A stretch of DNA of 64,000 nt from Psettodes erumei (taxonomy: Eukaryota; Chordata; Actinopteri; Pleuronectiformes; Psettodidae). Position numbers and translations under genes: made by a program. Under the pieces are notes generated by a model, which did not search any database, was not told where the DNA came from, and saw nothing but the letters and a program-made list of their open reading frames with translations. Below are positions 22,696-32,556 of this stretch, piece after piece; within the stretch, counting starts at the first letter, position 1; the number at the start of each line of letters is the position of its first letter. The stretch covers positions 248,001 through 312,000 of the forward strand of contig JAFBJZ010000880.1 of assembly GCA_016785225.1 (NCBI GenBank). The letters run 5' to 3'.

Positions 22696-24361
22696 GTGGC
22701 CATACTAACAAAACCATACAGTTAAGAAGCCCCCAGCCTCACCGTTACTGATATTTTTCTTTGTGGGCTTGGGTTCATTAGCAACCCCTTTCACAGAACA
22801 CATCATCGTTTTACCCCTCATTAATAGGAAGACGGATTAGTGCAGCTTTACAGATATAATCATTCATGAGTCGTGGGCCACTGTGGATTTCGTTCTTTTC
22901 TACCTTTGTAATAAAACCATGAAGATGTTTATCTCTGCCATGCTAAAATGTAATGTAAGTTTAGAACAAGTCCATAATGTCAGTGCTACATCAACATCCA
23001 TCTAAAGCTTAATTAGCCATTAGCCAACATTAATACCATACGCTAGTGGTCATACCAGACCACAGTACTGAAATGAGCAAGGTTGTGTTTTATTGCCTAT
23101 GAACTTTACTTAAAGTGTAAAGCAGATAAGGTGTTATTACCTCTTTCAAAAGTTATATAGTATCACTTTAAGGATGTAGCCTGAGACATATTGAATAGCC
23201 ATCATAGTGGGCATAAGATCAGCCAATAATAATAAAGTTCATGGGATTTGTACTTTGAGCGCTGTGAGACCATGATCTCATTTCTTTCTTATTACATCAT
23301 TATATACTAGACTTTTTCTGAAAAATGCAGACAGCAATCTTTCATCATATATGCATCAGTTAAATAGCCCCTATGCAGAAGACAGCGTGATCATTTTTAA
23401 TTTACATCTCAATTCTATTACCCTCTAGTTTTGTTTGTTTTTAACGTCAGCTGAGTAAGACTCCAGTCTGTCGATGTAAAAGAGGATAAATTAAAGAAAA
23501 GATGTTTCTTTGTGTTTGATGCTACCTGCCAAATCTGTCACAACAACAGCCATGGCATTTTATGGAGATTTGGGTGTGTGTACTTGGGATTCATTTACAC
23601 ACCTCCCACATTCATGATGTACTTATGTCTATACCTGTAGAGTTTGTGTTTGATTAAACGCAGCTTGATTCAGAAAGGTGCCTCATGTGAGGAAACAACA
23701 AACATGTTTTGTATGTGGTTTCTACTCCTTTTCAGTTCAGCACACAAAGCAGGACACACCACTATGCTGGTTTCAATCAACAGCTGTGTGTGGTAAGAAA
23801 AAGCCACACTAAAATTATACCCAGTACAGTGTCAGGTGTGGAAAAAAACACAGTAGAAGATGATACACATAATAACAGACACACAGCAACTGAACAATTA
23901 AACCTGCAGCGATCCCACCATGTTAGACAAAATGACTTGAGCAACCTTTGTAAACTGTATGAATTATTAAGGTGATCATGCATAAACACAATATAATTAG
24001 CTGGCTGTTAATGTGAGCAGGCTCCACCATCCTGTCCCATCCCACAAAGTCTGAAAGAAAGTCTGAGGCCATACTGATTGTTGACTGGTACTCAAGGGAT
24101 TGGTAGCATTTTAAAAGAGTCCCCTCAATCCTGCAGGGACTGAGTTGGGGGGAAGCAAAGTCCTAAATTAATGATGAATTAATTTCATGGCACTCCTTCT
24201 AATAATTGTCAACATAATTTGCTTCTTACCACAAATGCCTCTGGGGGGATCCATGAATATCTGTATAAAAACTCAATGGCAATCAGTTCAAATGGTGCTA
24301 AGGACAATTCAGTCTGGCCCAAAGATGTGGACTGAAAGACAAACACTGGCATTCATTGACC
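22696..24361. other. Intergenic, nothing recognised
   Basis: No recognisable gene or repeat. Short frames on both strands around 23709-23989 lack motifs. Confidence 0.5.
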
Positions 24362-24818
24362 ACAGTATAGAGCAATAGAGTCTTCCCTAAAAACAGAGAC
24401 ACCAAATTCTTTCATGGTGATTCACAAACGTTAATACAAAACAAAGCATATGACTGCCCTGGCTCTGCTGGCAGTAGGCCAGCAAGCCGTGTGCACTCCA
24501 CATGCAGGAGTGAAGTAGTGTGTCACGTTTGTCGTTCACATTGCAAACACAAAGGAAGGTGATGATAATAATTCAGACACTACACTAAATGTAAAATAAT
24601 CCAAAATTGGGTTTTTAAAATTTTTTTTTAAGAAACCTCGTCAGCTAATTAATGCCCAAATATATACCTAGGATTTTTTTTTAACTGATCTTGGATCTTG
24701 GAACTGGGATTTAGGGATGAGGTGGTGTGCAGGACGTGTACGCTAATGACTAGTTGTCCCCACACTGGCTATGTATTCTGGTCAGAGAATAACTGCGACT
24801 TCTGCTGAGATTGACAGA

Positions 24819-24824
24819 TTTATT
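24819..24824 (-). promoter_or_regulatory. Polyadenylation signal for the arm B coiled-coil frame
   Basis: TTTATT on the plus strand (AATAAA on the minus strand) lies about 130 bases downstream of the stop at 24956, in the position equivalent to 9312-9317 of arm A. Confidence 0.6.
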
Positions 24825-24955
24825 GTTTACAAACAGCATCAAGGTGGGGTGAAGTTGCGTGTGGGTGTGTGTGGTTTCTGTAAATAGAGTATACAGAAAA
24901 GGGCACTATGGCCCGACAGGCCATAGTGCCCTGGGGAGCTGTGTGTCGAGCACCA

Positions 24956-26341
24956 TCACGACAGTGCCCACTGCCAGCTCTGGTGTAGCAGTTCTCCACT
25001 TCTGCCACATCCAAAGTGGAGTTTTCCACTTTGGACGTGTGTCCAGCAGGGAGTTTTCCACAGGTGGGTTCTCCCTGGGGGGAGCCACTGGAACCACTTC
25101 TTTTTCTTTTTCCCAGCATTCATTTCTGATGTACTTGGCTGACCCTCGATTTCATCCTGACACCTCTTCCACTCCTGGTCTTCCCCCTGGAGAGAATTCA
25201 TGGGTGCATCGATGACTTGGAGGAGGGATCTTGTGTCCTCCTGGGGCTTGGGGCTGCCTGACTGGAGCTCAACATCATTTGGAGGAGGCAGAGCTGCGTC
25301 AAGTGTCATAGTATTTCCCGTCTCCTCTCGCTCACACTGGAGACGGTTGCTCACAGCTTTCTCTTCCTCAGCTTTGCTCAGCGCTGCCATCAGGTCATGG
25401 TTCACCCTCTGCAGCTCAGCCACAATGGAGCTGGTAGAGCTTTCCTTCTCCTCCAGCAGCTTTACCTCCTGCTCTGCCGCCTTGAGGGCTTCCTTCAGCT
25501 GGTCCTTCTCCACTCTCTCCTTATCCACTTTTTCTGCACAGGAGGCCCTGCACTGCGCAACCTCTTTCAGAAGGAGATCTCTCTCCTGGCTCCAGGTGTC
25601 TTTACTTTGTGCATCCTTCAATTCCTGGAGCTCTGCCTGGAGGCCGGCCTTCTCCCTCTGCCACTCTGTATGACTGGTTATAAATTTCTGCTCCAGCATC
25701 CAGTGAGTGTTCTCAAAGTCGTTCCTCTCATTCTTGTTGAGCTGAATCTGAGCATGATGTGCATGCTTCAGTTTTTCGAGCTCTGACTGGAGCTGGACAT
25801 TCTCCTCCATCAACTGCGTTGGTTTGTCCTTCAGATTGCTATTTTCCTCCGTCAGAGCAACCTTCAACTCATTCACCTCATCTCTCTCCTTGTCCACCTC
25901 TGCCTGACAGGTCTGGACTTCGTCTGACTTTGGCATGTTTTTCTTCTTTGATGATCTTCGTTTTTTGTTGAATTTCTTTTTCTGCTCCACAAAAAGTTGG
26001 TGCTCCTGCAACAGACAGGAGTGCTCTTCCTCCAGCATGTGCTGCGCCTCTTTAAGGACGGCATGGAGGCTGCTGATCTGCGCACTCTGAACCTTCACCT
26101 TGGCTTGGAAATCAGCCTTGAGCCTGCTGACATCATTGTGATAGGCACTGCTCACCCTTGGAGCGCCATCATCGTAGATTCCCTGCTCGAGAAGCGATTC
26201 CAACAAAAATGCCAGTACCTCCTCAGGGAGATTGAGCACGAGTCTCCCCTCATTGTGGCCTCTGGTGAGTTGCGCCGAGCTGTGCAGCTGAGTGCATGCT
26301 GCTTGCTGAAGATAGCTAAAGTAGAAATCTATACCTGCCAT
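24956..26341 (-). CDS. Unidentified coiled-coil protein, arm B (most complete copy)
   Basis: An uninterrupted single-exon frame of about 461 codons. The proposed start is the ATG at 26341 (MAGIDFYFSYLQQ), with G at -3 and G at +4. The frame remains open upstream to 26602, but that part is GT-repeat-derived and low-complexity, so it is less likely coding. Order: an N-terminal segment with NLPEEVLAFLLESLLEQG; a long charged coiled coil from about residue 60 to 330 with a basic patch KKKFNKKRRSSKKK; an acidic/proline linker; then a KKKKKWFQWL motif. After that the tail differs from the arm A copies because of an indel near 25078. No signal peptide or membrane segment. I do not recognise the family. 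The intronless form and 3' polyadenylation signal are compatible with a retrocopy or a mobile-element passenger. Expression is unknown. Confidence 0.55.
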   Translation of the reverse strand: MAGIDFYFSYLQQAACTQLHSSAQLTRGHNEGRLVLNLPEEVLAFLLESLLEQGIYDDGAPRVSSAYHNDVSRLKADFQAKVKVQSAQISSLHAVLKEAQHMLEEEHSCLLQEHQLFVEQKKKFNKKRRSSKKKNMPKSDEVQTCQAEVDKERDEVNELKVALTEENSNLKDKPTQLMEENVQLQSELEKLKHAHHAQIQLNKNERNDFENTHWMLEQKFITSHTEWQREKAGLQAELQELKDAQSKDTWSQERDLLLKEVAQCRASCAEKVDKERVEKDQLKEALKAAEQEVKLLEEKESSTSSIVAELQRVNHDLMAALSKAEEEKAVSNRLQCEREETGNTMTLDAALPPPNDVELQSGSPKPQEDTRSLLQVIDAPMNSLQGEDQEWKRCQDEIEGQPSTSEMNAGKKKKKWFQWLPPGRTHLWKTPCWTHVQSGKLHFGCGRSGELLHQSWQWALS

Positions 26342-26565
26342 TTCCAGTTCGATATCTGTTTGAAAGTCAGTTTTGTCTACTCTGAGAATTTTTGACTGCG
26401 TGGACTGCAACAAATGGTATCCAGGTAGAGCCCTCTTACATGCGACTTTGATCTTTTCATCCAAAACAAATGGTTGCCAAGGACACCATTTGCCAATAGC
26501 ATGCGTGCGTGTGTGTGTCGGGGGCAACCTTACTGTGTGTGTGTGTGTGGGGGGGGGGCATAACC
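26332..26565. other. Arm B-specific segment with GT/G-rich tract
   Basis: This segment is present in arm B and missing from arm A. It contains GT repeats and a run of ten G at about 26501-26559 and encloses the candidate start of the coiled-coil frame. The joint in arm A at 6250/6251 is clean, which fits a deletion in A rather than an insertion in B. Confidence 0.7.
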
Positions 26566-26784
26566 CCACACTGAAAGACACCTGCTCTTCACATAGTTTC
26601 ACTGCCTCTCTGAGGAAGATGAAGATGTTTTTAATGCATGTTTGGCTGGCTTGACTAGAAATGTTTCAATTGTATGAATATCTGAACTGCTGTCTTATCA
26701 TGACTTTATCAATAAATTGACTTGTGGATCAGACAGAACATTCATCTGAATTTTTCAAGCAAAAATGCCTATCATGATCTAGTC

Positions 26785-27596
26785 CAGGGGTGGGCAAACT
26801 ACGGCCCGTTTGCCTTTTTCATTTGGCCTGCCAAAAATCGGTACCGAATTGCTCAAATGAGCTGAACGTAAAACTACAAGGGAACGATCAGTTTGTCCCT
26901 GATATGTACACAAACATGAGAGTCTTCAAAACCAACCTGGCCTTATTCTCAAAGCAAATGTCAAACAAGTCATTCGCTCATTTCCCCACACTGGCGACAC
27001 TGAAAGAGGCCCCTCGACATGTGAAAAAATACAGGAAATCACTGGATGACCTGCATGGAGAATTCTGCCGTCGGTCCTCTGATTTTGGAAAAATTGACAA
27101 GTCGCTTCAGCTGGTTTCATGTCCTTTCACACAAGATCATGAAACAGTGCCAGAAGAGTTGCAGTTGGAACTCATTGATCTCCAAAGTGACACTGTTATG
27201 AAGGAGAAGTTCAACTCTCTTAAACTGGATGAGTTTTATGCTTCATTAAGTGCAGCCAAATTTCCAAACATCCAGAAGATGGCACAGAGAATGCTGGTGT
27301 TGTTTGGCTCTACATATGTGTGTGAACAGACTTTTAGTGTGATCATCAACAAAGCACCCCAAAGATCCCATTTGAGTGATGAACACCTCAGATCTGTTCT
27401 GAGAATTGCCACAACAAAACTGACACTGGACTTTGATGCACTGGCAAAAACGGGTGATCAACAACACTGTTCCCACTAAAAGTTAATGTAAGTAATAACA
27501 CTGTAATGCCTTTTTATGTTTATGTTTAATATGTATGCATCTGGTGCTGACCCGGCCCGTGTGTCAAATTTTTAATGTCAGTGTGGCCCCTGAGCC
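26785..27596 (+). mobile_element. hAT (Charlie-type) transposon, arm B copy, truncated
   Basis: The left terminal repeat CAGGGGTGGGCAAACT starts at 26785. The element runs in the opposite orientation to the copy at 4448-6030 and ends at about 27596 without its other terminal repeat. Compared with arm A, about 750 bp of the transposase, including the RNase-H-like core, are deleted at about 26852, with a few bases of microhomology at the joint. Confidence 0.82.
26852..27479 (+). pseudogene. hAT transposase C-terminal fragment, arm B
   Basis: The frame is open from 26790 to the stop at 27479. Transposase homology starts at NELNVKLQGND just after the internal deletion. It continues uninterrupted through the hAT C-terminal dimerisation region (EFYASLSAAKFPNI, then CEQTFSVIINKAPQRSHLS) to the natural end. 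It has no frameshifts, unlike the matching part of arm A (broken near 5037). With the catalytic core deleted it cannot transpose. An intact C-terminal domain alone could still dimerise if expressed, but nothing here shows expression. Confidence 0.75.
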
Positions 27597-27597
27597 A

Positions 27598-27861
27598 GTC
27601 CTCATAATGAAGAACCCCAATACAATACCTACCCAATACCTATAACCTGCCATGGATGGCAATGTCACCAGCTACTGGTGGACAGGGCGATTGCCCAAGA
27701 TTGTGCGTGACATTGATTCCCTGATTCACCTCACTCGGATCTACATCAGACATCGGGATGTCATTCGGACTAGATAAATGTGGCCGGATGATATCTAGAA
27801 GAGAGGGTTGACCTACTTGAAGTGGAACATTGCAGATGTGCAGGACAGTTACAAATACCTG

Positions 27862-27864
<3 letters not shown>
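27598..27864 (+). mobile_element. Rearranged mini-copy of the R4/Dong LINE
   Basis: Bases 27667-27702 repeat 27958-27993 of the main copy. Bases 27703-27864 then repeat about 28362-28545, with a further ~20-base deletion. This fragment is therefore the same LINE with about 370 bp of the reverse-transcriptase region deleted, placed immediately upstream of a (TA)n tract and the main copy in the same orientation. Bases 27598-27660 are unassigned. Confidence 0.75.

Positions 27865-27907
<43 letters not shown>
27865..27907. repeat. (TA)n microsatellite between two LINE pieces
   Basis: 43 bases of perfect alternating AT separate the mini-copy from the main LINE copy. A second (TA)n tract closes the 3' end of the main copy. 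Confidence 0.95.
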
Positions 27908-27910
<3 letters not shown>

Positions 27911-28446
27911 GAGCAGAGCACAGAAAGCTGTAGGCAATAACACCAGAGGAGCCAAACACCAGCTACTGGTGGACAGGGCGATTGCCCAAGATTGCAAGAC
28001 GAGGAACACCAACCTGTGTACTGCCTGGATTGACTACAAGAAGGCCTATGATTCGATGCCACACACATGGATACTGGAGTGCCTAAAGCTGTACAACATC
28101 AATAGGACCCTAAGAGAGTTCATCCAGAACTCGATGAGGCTGTGGAACACGACTCTGGAGGCCAACTCAAAACCAATTGCACAGGTGAACATCAGATGCG
28201 GCATATACCAAGGAGATGCTCTGTCCCCCTGCTGTTCTGCATAGGCATAAACCCCCTCAGCCAGATCATCTCAAAGAGTGGCTATGGATACCAGTTCCGA
28301 AGTGGAACAACCATCAGCCACCTCCTCTACATGGATGACATCAAGCTGTATGCGAAGAATGAGCGTGACATTGATTCCCTGATTCACCTCACTCGGATCT
28401 ACAGCAAAGACATTGGGATGTATTCGGACTAGATAAATGTGGGCGG

Positions 28447-29403
28447 ATGATATCTAGAAGAGGAAAGGTGATCACAACCGAGGGGGTTAACCTACCTGAA
28501 GGGAACATTGCAGATGTGCAGGACAGTTACAAATACCTGGGGATCCCACAGGCAAATGGAAATCATGAGGAGGCAGCTCGAAGGTCAGCCACAGCCAAAC
28601 ACCTCCAGAGGGTAAGGCAGGTCCTGAAAAGTCAGCTGAACGGCAAAAATAAGATCCAAGCCATTAACACCTATGCCATGCCAGTGATCAGATACCCGGC
28701 TGGGATAATATCCTGGCCACTGGAAGAGATACAAGCCACTGATATCAAGACAAGGAAGCTCCTTACCATGCATGGTGGGTTTCACCCTAAGTCCAGCGTC
28801 CTGAGGCTGTACACAAAGCGAAAGGAGGGGGGCCGAGGACTAGTAAGTGTCAGAACTACTGTCCAGGAGGAAACAGCGAACCTCCAGGAATACATTGAGA
28901 AAATGGCCCCCAAGGACCAACTCCTAAGTGAATGCCTCAGGCAACAAAAGCCCAGAAGGGATGAGGAACCACTGGGCCCATCATGGAAGGACAAGCCCTT
29001 GCATGGCATGTACCACTGACAAATTGAAGAAGTGGCTGATATGGACAAAACATACCAGTGGCTGGAAAAGGCTGGACTGAAAGACAGCACAGAGGCACTA
29101 ATCATGGCAGCACAGGAACAGGCCCAAAATACCAGAGCAATAGAGGCCGGGATCTACCACACCAGACAAGATCCCAGGTGCAGGCTGTTCAGAGAAGGCC
29201 CTGAGACAGTCCAACACATCACAGCAGGGTGTAAGATGCTGGCAGGCAAGGCATACATGGAGCGGCATAACCAGGTAGCGGGCATAGTATACAGGAACAT
29301 CTGTACAGAGTATGGACTGGAGGTCCCAGGGTCCAGATGGGAGACACCCCCAAAGGTGACAGAGAACAAACAGGCCAAAATCCTGTGGGACTTCCAGATC
29401 TAG
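28447..29403 (+). pseudogene. R4/Dong ORF, thumb to zinc-finger region
   Basis: The longest surviving part of the LINE ORF. It runs from MISRRGKVITTEG through LTMHGGFHPKSS to the GPETVQHITAGC zinc-binding region. It is split by a single in-frame TGA at 29017, the usual result of CGA to TGA change, and ends at a TAG at 29401 that reads as a CAG to TAG change. Both are typical of methylated-CpG or deamination decay, though only the first is in a CpG context. Confidence 0.75.
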
Positions 29404-29412
29404 ACTGACAAT

Positions 29413-29758
29413 ATGGTGATGGCCAATCAGCCTGACATAGTGGTGGTGGATAAACATCAGAAGACAGTGGTAGTGATAGATGTAGCAATCCCCAGCGATA
29501 GCAACATCAGAAAGAAAGAACACGAGAAGCTCGAGAAATACCAAGGGCTGAAAGAGGAGATAGAGAAAATGTGGGGTGTGAAGGCGACAGTGGTACCAAT
29601 AGTGATCGGGGCACTAGGGGCGGTGACCGACCCCCAAGCTGGAAGGATGGCTCCAACAGATACCAGGAACAACATCGGAGATCTCTGTCCAAAAGAGCGC
29701 AATGCTGGGAACAGCTAAGATCCTGCGCAGAACTCTTAGACTCACAGGCCTCTGGTAG
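29413..29758 (+). pseudogene. R4/Dong restriction-like endonuclease end
   Basis: This part carries the PD-(D/E)xK-like nuclease pattern: PDIVVVDK followed by VVVIDVAIP and a basic helix (KKEHEKLEKYQGLKEE). In non-LTR elements of this group it nicks the target DNA before reverse transcription. A frameshift near 29628 moves the last ~43 codons to another frame, which ends at TAG 29756-29758. Confidence 0.75.
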
Positions 29759-29816
29759 AGGACCTGAGTCTGAAGGAAACACCGCCCAGGTGGGCGAGAG
29801 GGAGATTTTTTTTAAA

Positions 29817-29818
<2 letters not shown>

Positions 29819-29844
<26 letters not shown>
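29819..29844. repeat. (TA)n tail of the LINE
   Basis: About 26 bases of alternating TA directly after a T-run and 'aaaaata'. A second shorter TA run follows at 29852-29863. Confidence 0.9.
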
Positions 29845-29849
<5 letters not shown>

Positions 29850-29863
29850 GTTATATATATATA

Positions 29864-31526
29864 GGGTTAGCTTAGTTTTATAAAGTAACTAAAGTAACTA
29901 TAGTGTAAAATGTGATTTGAAGTTAATGTGGTAAATGGAACCATGTACATGTAGAGTATTGAATTGAAGTATCAAAATAACAAATGTATTGACAACACAC
30001 TTGTGTCTGTATGTAAAGCTCAGGATAAACTCTTTATATTATATAAAGTTAATACAGGCATTTCTTTGACATTAATATTACACAGTTAATTTCTTGACAT
30101 ACAGATGAAGCAACAGGAGCAATCCTATTTTGTTCTTAATGCTCTACTGACTCCTTGTGGTGAAAGATCAGACCTACAGACTCACTCACACCCACTCAGG
30201 TGATTTCAGGTCGTCCTTCTTGTCAGACTGTTTCACAGTGTGCACACTGTAAAATAATCAACCAATTCCTCCAACTTCTTCCAATTTCATCTTCTTTCTT
30301 TTTAAATAAATGAAATTTTTTCCTTATACCATCTGTAGAGATCCAGTGCCAATTTATGACATAGATATGTTAAAATAAGTGACAAGGTGTTTGCCAAAAC
30401 CTGTAAACATTTGTTAAACACATAGCTTAACCGCTAACGTTCATGTCAACCATTCAGATGAAACACTGGTTTCATGCTCAAACATCTAGCTGCTGCTGCT
30501 GCTGTGGCCCATGTTATGAAGCTCTTCCTCTCCATTTTCCTCCCTCTCTCTTCCCCACACCACAGAGATGACTAACAACATCCTCTGTAAAGATCCAAAT
30601 ATGATGACCCACTGATCAGCAATTCAGAACTGATTTCTCCGCTGACATTCAGCGTTAACAACTTCAATTTTTTAAAAAAATGCTTAAATGTATCAGAAGT
30701 AAAATCTTCTTCAAAACAATATTTCAGCTTTAGGGTTGACCCTTTTCCATGCTATAAAATCCCAATGCAACCATAGTCCTTACTTATTTTCTCTTGTTTT
30801 GGCAATGTGCCATTTCAAGTAAAACTACCAGACCTGTTTAATTGTAACCCAGATTTTTTTCTTATCAAACTAAAGTATTGATCTAGATTTTCTTTCCAAA
30901 AAAATCTTGTTAAACCCCAAGTGTGTATATTTTTGTCATTCAGGAAAGGTGCTGCTCAGAGGGATGTTTCCTCTCTCTCTCCAGGTGGGGGCGCTGTGTA
31001 TTCACATCAAGAAGCTTTCTGAATAGGCTTGATTAGACTGGCTGTGCTGTCATGTACAGTTAGACAGAAACAGATGAGATGGTTTTAGGATAAATATTTT
31101 CTTTATTCTGTTTTTGTTTCTTTGTTGAGTGGGAAGAAGGAATGCAACAGATTACCTTTATACAATAAATGAAACTAATTTACCGGTTGAAACAACAAAA
31201 TGAGCAAGTGGAGGAGATAAAGTGGCGTGCTACAGGATATGATGCTAAATGGACAAGTCATTATATTTGGGGCAAGAAGCTCTAAATAAAAAAACTTAAT
31301 AAACTCCATGAAATTGCCAAAACTCATATTCAATACAAATAATACTTTGGTAGAATTTATATAAATTTTCTTGGTTTTTACCCCATTATTAATGAGGCTT
31401 TATACATATGCGATACTAAAATTGCACAAGATATGTTGTGCCACTTTATATGATTAATAATCCTGATTTCTTAATTGCTTGTTGAAGACACATCAGTGTA
31501 TCCACCCGCCAAGCTCTTGCCAGCTT
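29864..31526. other. Intergenic, nothing recognised
   Basis: AT-rich, with a (CTG)n-like run near 30491 and no supported gene or repeat family. Confidence 0.5.
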
Positions 31527-31580
31527 CTCCAGCTATAGTGCAGGTATGGCTCAGTTACCATACCTGCACTATAGCTGGAG
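31527..31580. repeat. Perfect 23-bp inverted repeat with 8-base loop
   Basis: The left arm 31527-31549 (ctccagctatagtgcaggta...) is perfectly complementary to the right arm 31558-31580. The loop is 'ctcagtta'. Outside the perfect stem, 'ccagctt' (31520-31526) can also pair with 'aagctgg' near 31589 across an 8-base bulge. It could extrude as a cruciform or fold as an RNA hairpin. No evidence of transcription was found. Confidence 0.9.
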
Positions 31581-32525
31581 ACCTGTACAAGCTGGTGTGA
31601 TGGTACCAGACCTGCCAAGACTCTTGGACACATGGCCGAGGAACTGCTGCTCCACAAGAGAGAGAATGAACATGTGACTTTTTAAAAAGAAAAAACTTTT
31701 GTGCCCATTTCTGGCTATGAAGAAATACAAGGCGTTAAAGGGTTAGCTTCAGCTGTGTTGGTAGGTGTATGTAACATTGGAAAGAGCTTGGCTTGCGGTT
31801 CCCTCTGGTTTCCAGGATTAATGTTAAACCAGGTTATCCACATCCCCACTCTAAGAACACATCCTGGGAAGTATTTCCCAAGATGTTGAACTATATTTTG
31901 AGGTGAATTAATTAATAGTTTTATGAAATTATAAATTAAAGTTTCAAGCTTTTCATCCTCTTATTTTCATCTGCACATGTGAGAAGGTTCTTTCTAAATC
32001 ATTATTCACAATTCTTAATTCTCTTAATTTGCCTAATTTGAAATTAATTATTCTGTCATCAAATATGTGTATTTATTTAAGCGCAGACTGGTTTTGCTCT
32101 GAAGCAAATAGATATGCATGACATTTAAGCTCCTATATAAAAACTGGCCCACATTGTGGTTTGATATGAGTCACATGTGAGACAGAAAATCTGATTTGTT
32201 CCACCTTCCACATTTGCATGGAGTTCCACAAGATATTGGTAAGATTCTTAAATTATTATTTTTCCCAGAACAGTCCGGGCTCATGGGAGTGAAACCCACA
32301 TGTATTGTATATTTTCTCTCTGACATTGAAAAATCTTTTTTTGTATTTTCTTACCAAGCATAACAAAAGGCTGAGAGAAGCGAAGCAGAGAAAAACCCTA
32401 AATAGCCCGACCTCAGAGCACGCTGAGCCATGAGTCAAGTTTTTTTTTTCCAGATGAAGAACAGTGGTCCTTCCTGCATTTTCTCACTAAGCTCCTCCAG
32501 GTCTGCACCTCAGCAGCTGCCAGGA

Positions 32526-32528
<3 letters not shown>

Positions 32529-32556
<28 letters not shown>
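32529..32556. repeat. (GT)n microsatellite
   Basis: About 14 uninterrupted GT units. Confidence 0.95.

Larger units (their letters stand above)
24362..27597. repeat. Arm B of the inverted duplication
   Basis: This block is the reverse complement of arm A (4448-9756). It has the same order of hAT, spacer, coiled-coil frame, polyadenylation signal and non-coding end. It is shorter because it has one coiled-coil unit instead of two and a hAT internal deletion. It keeps about 234 bp (26332-26565) that arm A lost. Homology stops at about 27597, where hAT sequence (TGAGCC) abuts unrelated sequence leading into an R4/Dong LINE relic, so the hAT's outer terminal repeat is gone. About 14.6 kb separates the two arms. 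Confidence 0.85.
27908..29818 (+). mobile_element. R4/Dong-type LINE, 5'-truncated and decayed
   Basis: A non-LTR retrotransposon of the R2/R4 group. The reverse transcriptase starts abruptly at the segment before motif A (TAWIDYKKAYDSMPH). It continues with motif B (CGIYQGDALSP) and the catalytic box LLYMDDIKLY, followed by the thumb (KYLGIPQ) and C-terminal regions. A cysteine/histidine cluster (CRLFREGPETVQHITAGC) and a restriction-like endonuclease (NQPDIVVVDK, VVVIDVAIPSDS) complete it. Decay: frameshifts near 28228, 28422 and 29628, and stops at about 29017 and 29401. A natural stop appears at 29756. It is 5'-truncated, as is usual, and cannot be active. Confidence 0.85.

Noticed and set aside
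27770..28068. Minus-strand frames with IYIYIY runs
   Set aside because: Produced by the (TA)n tract within the LINE; not coding.
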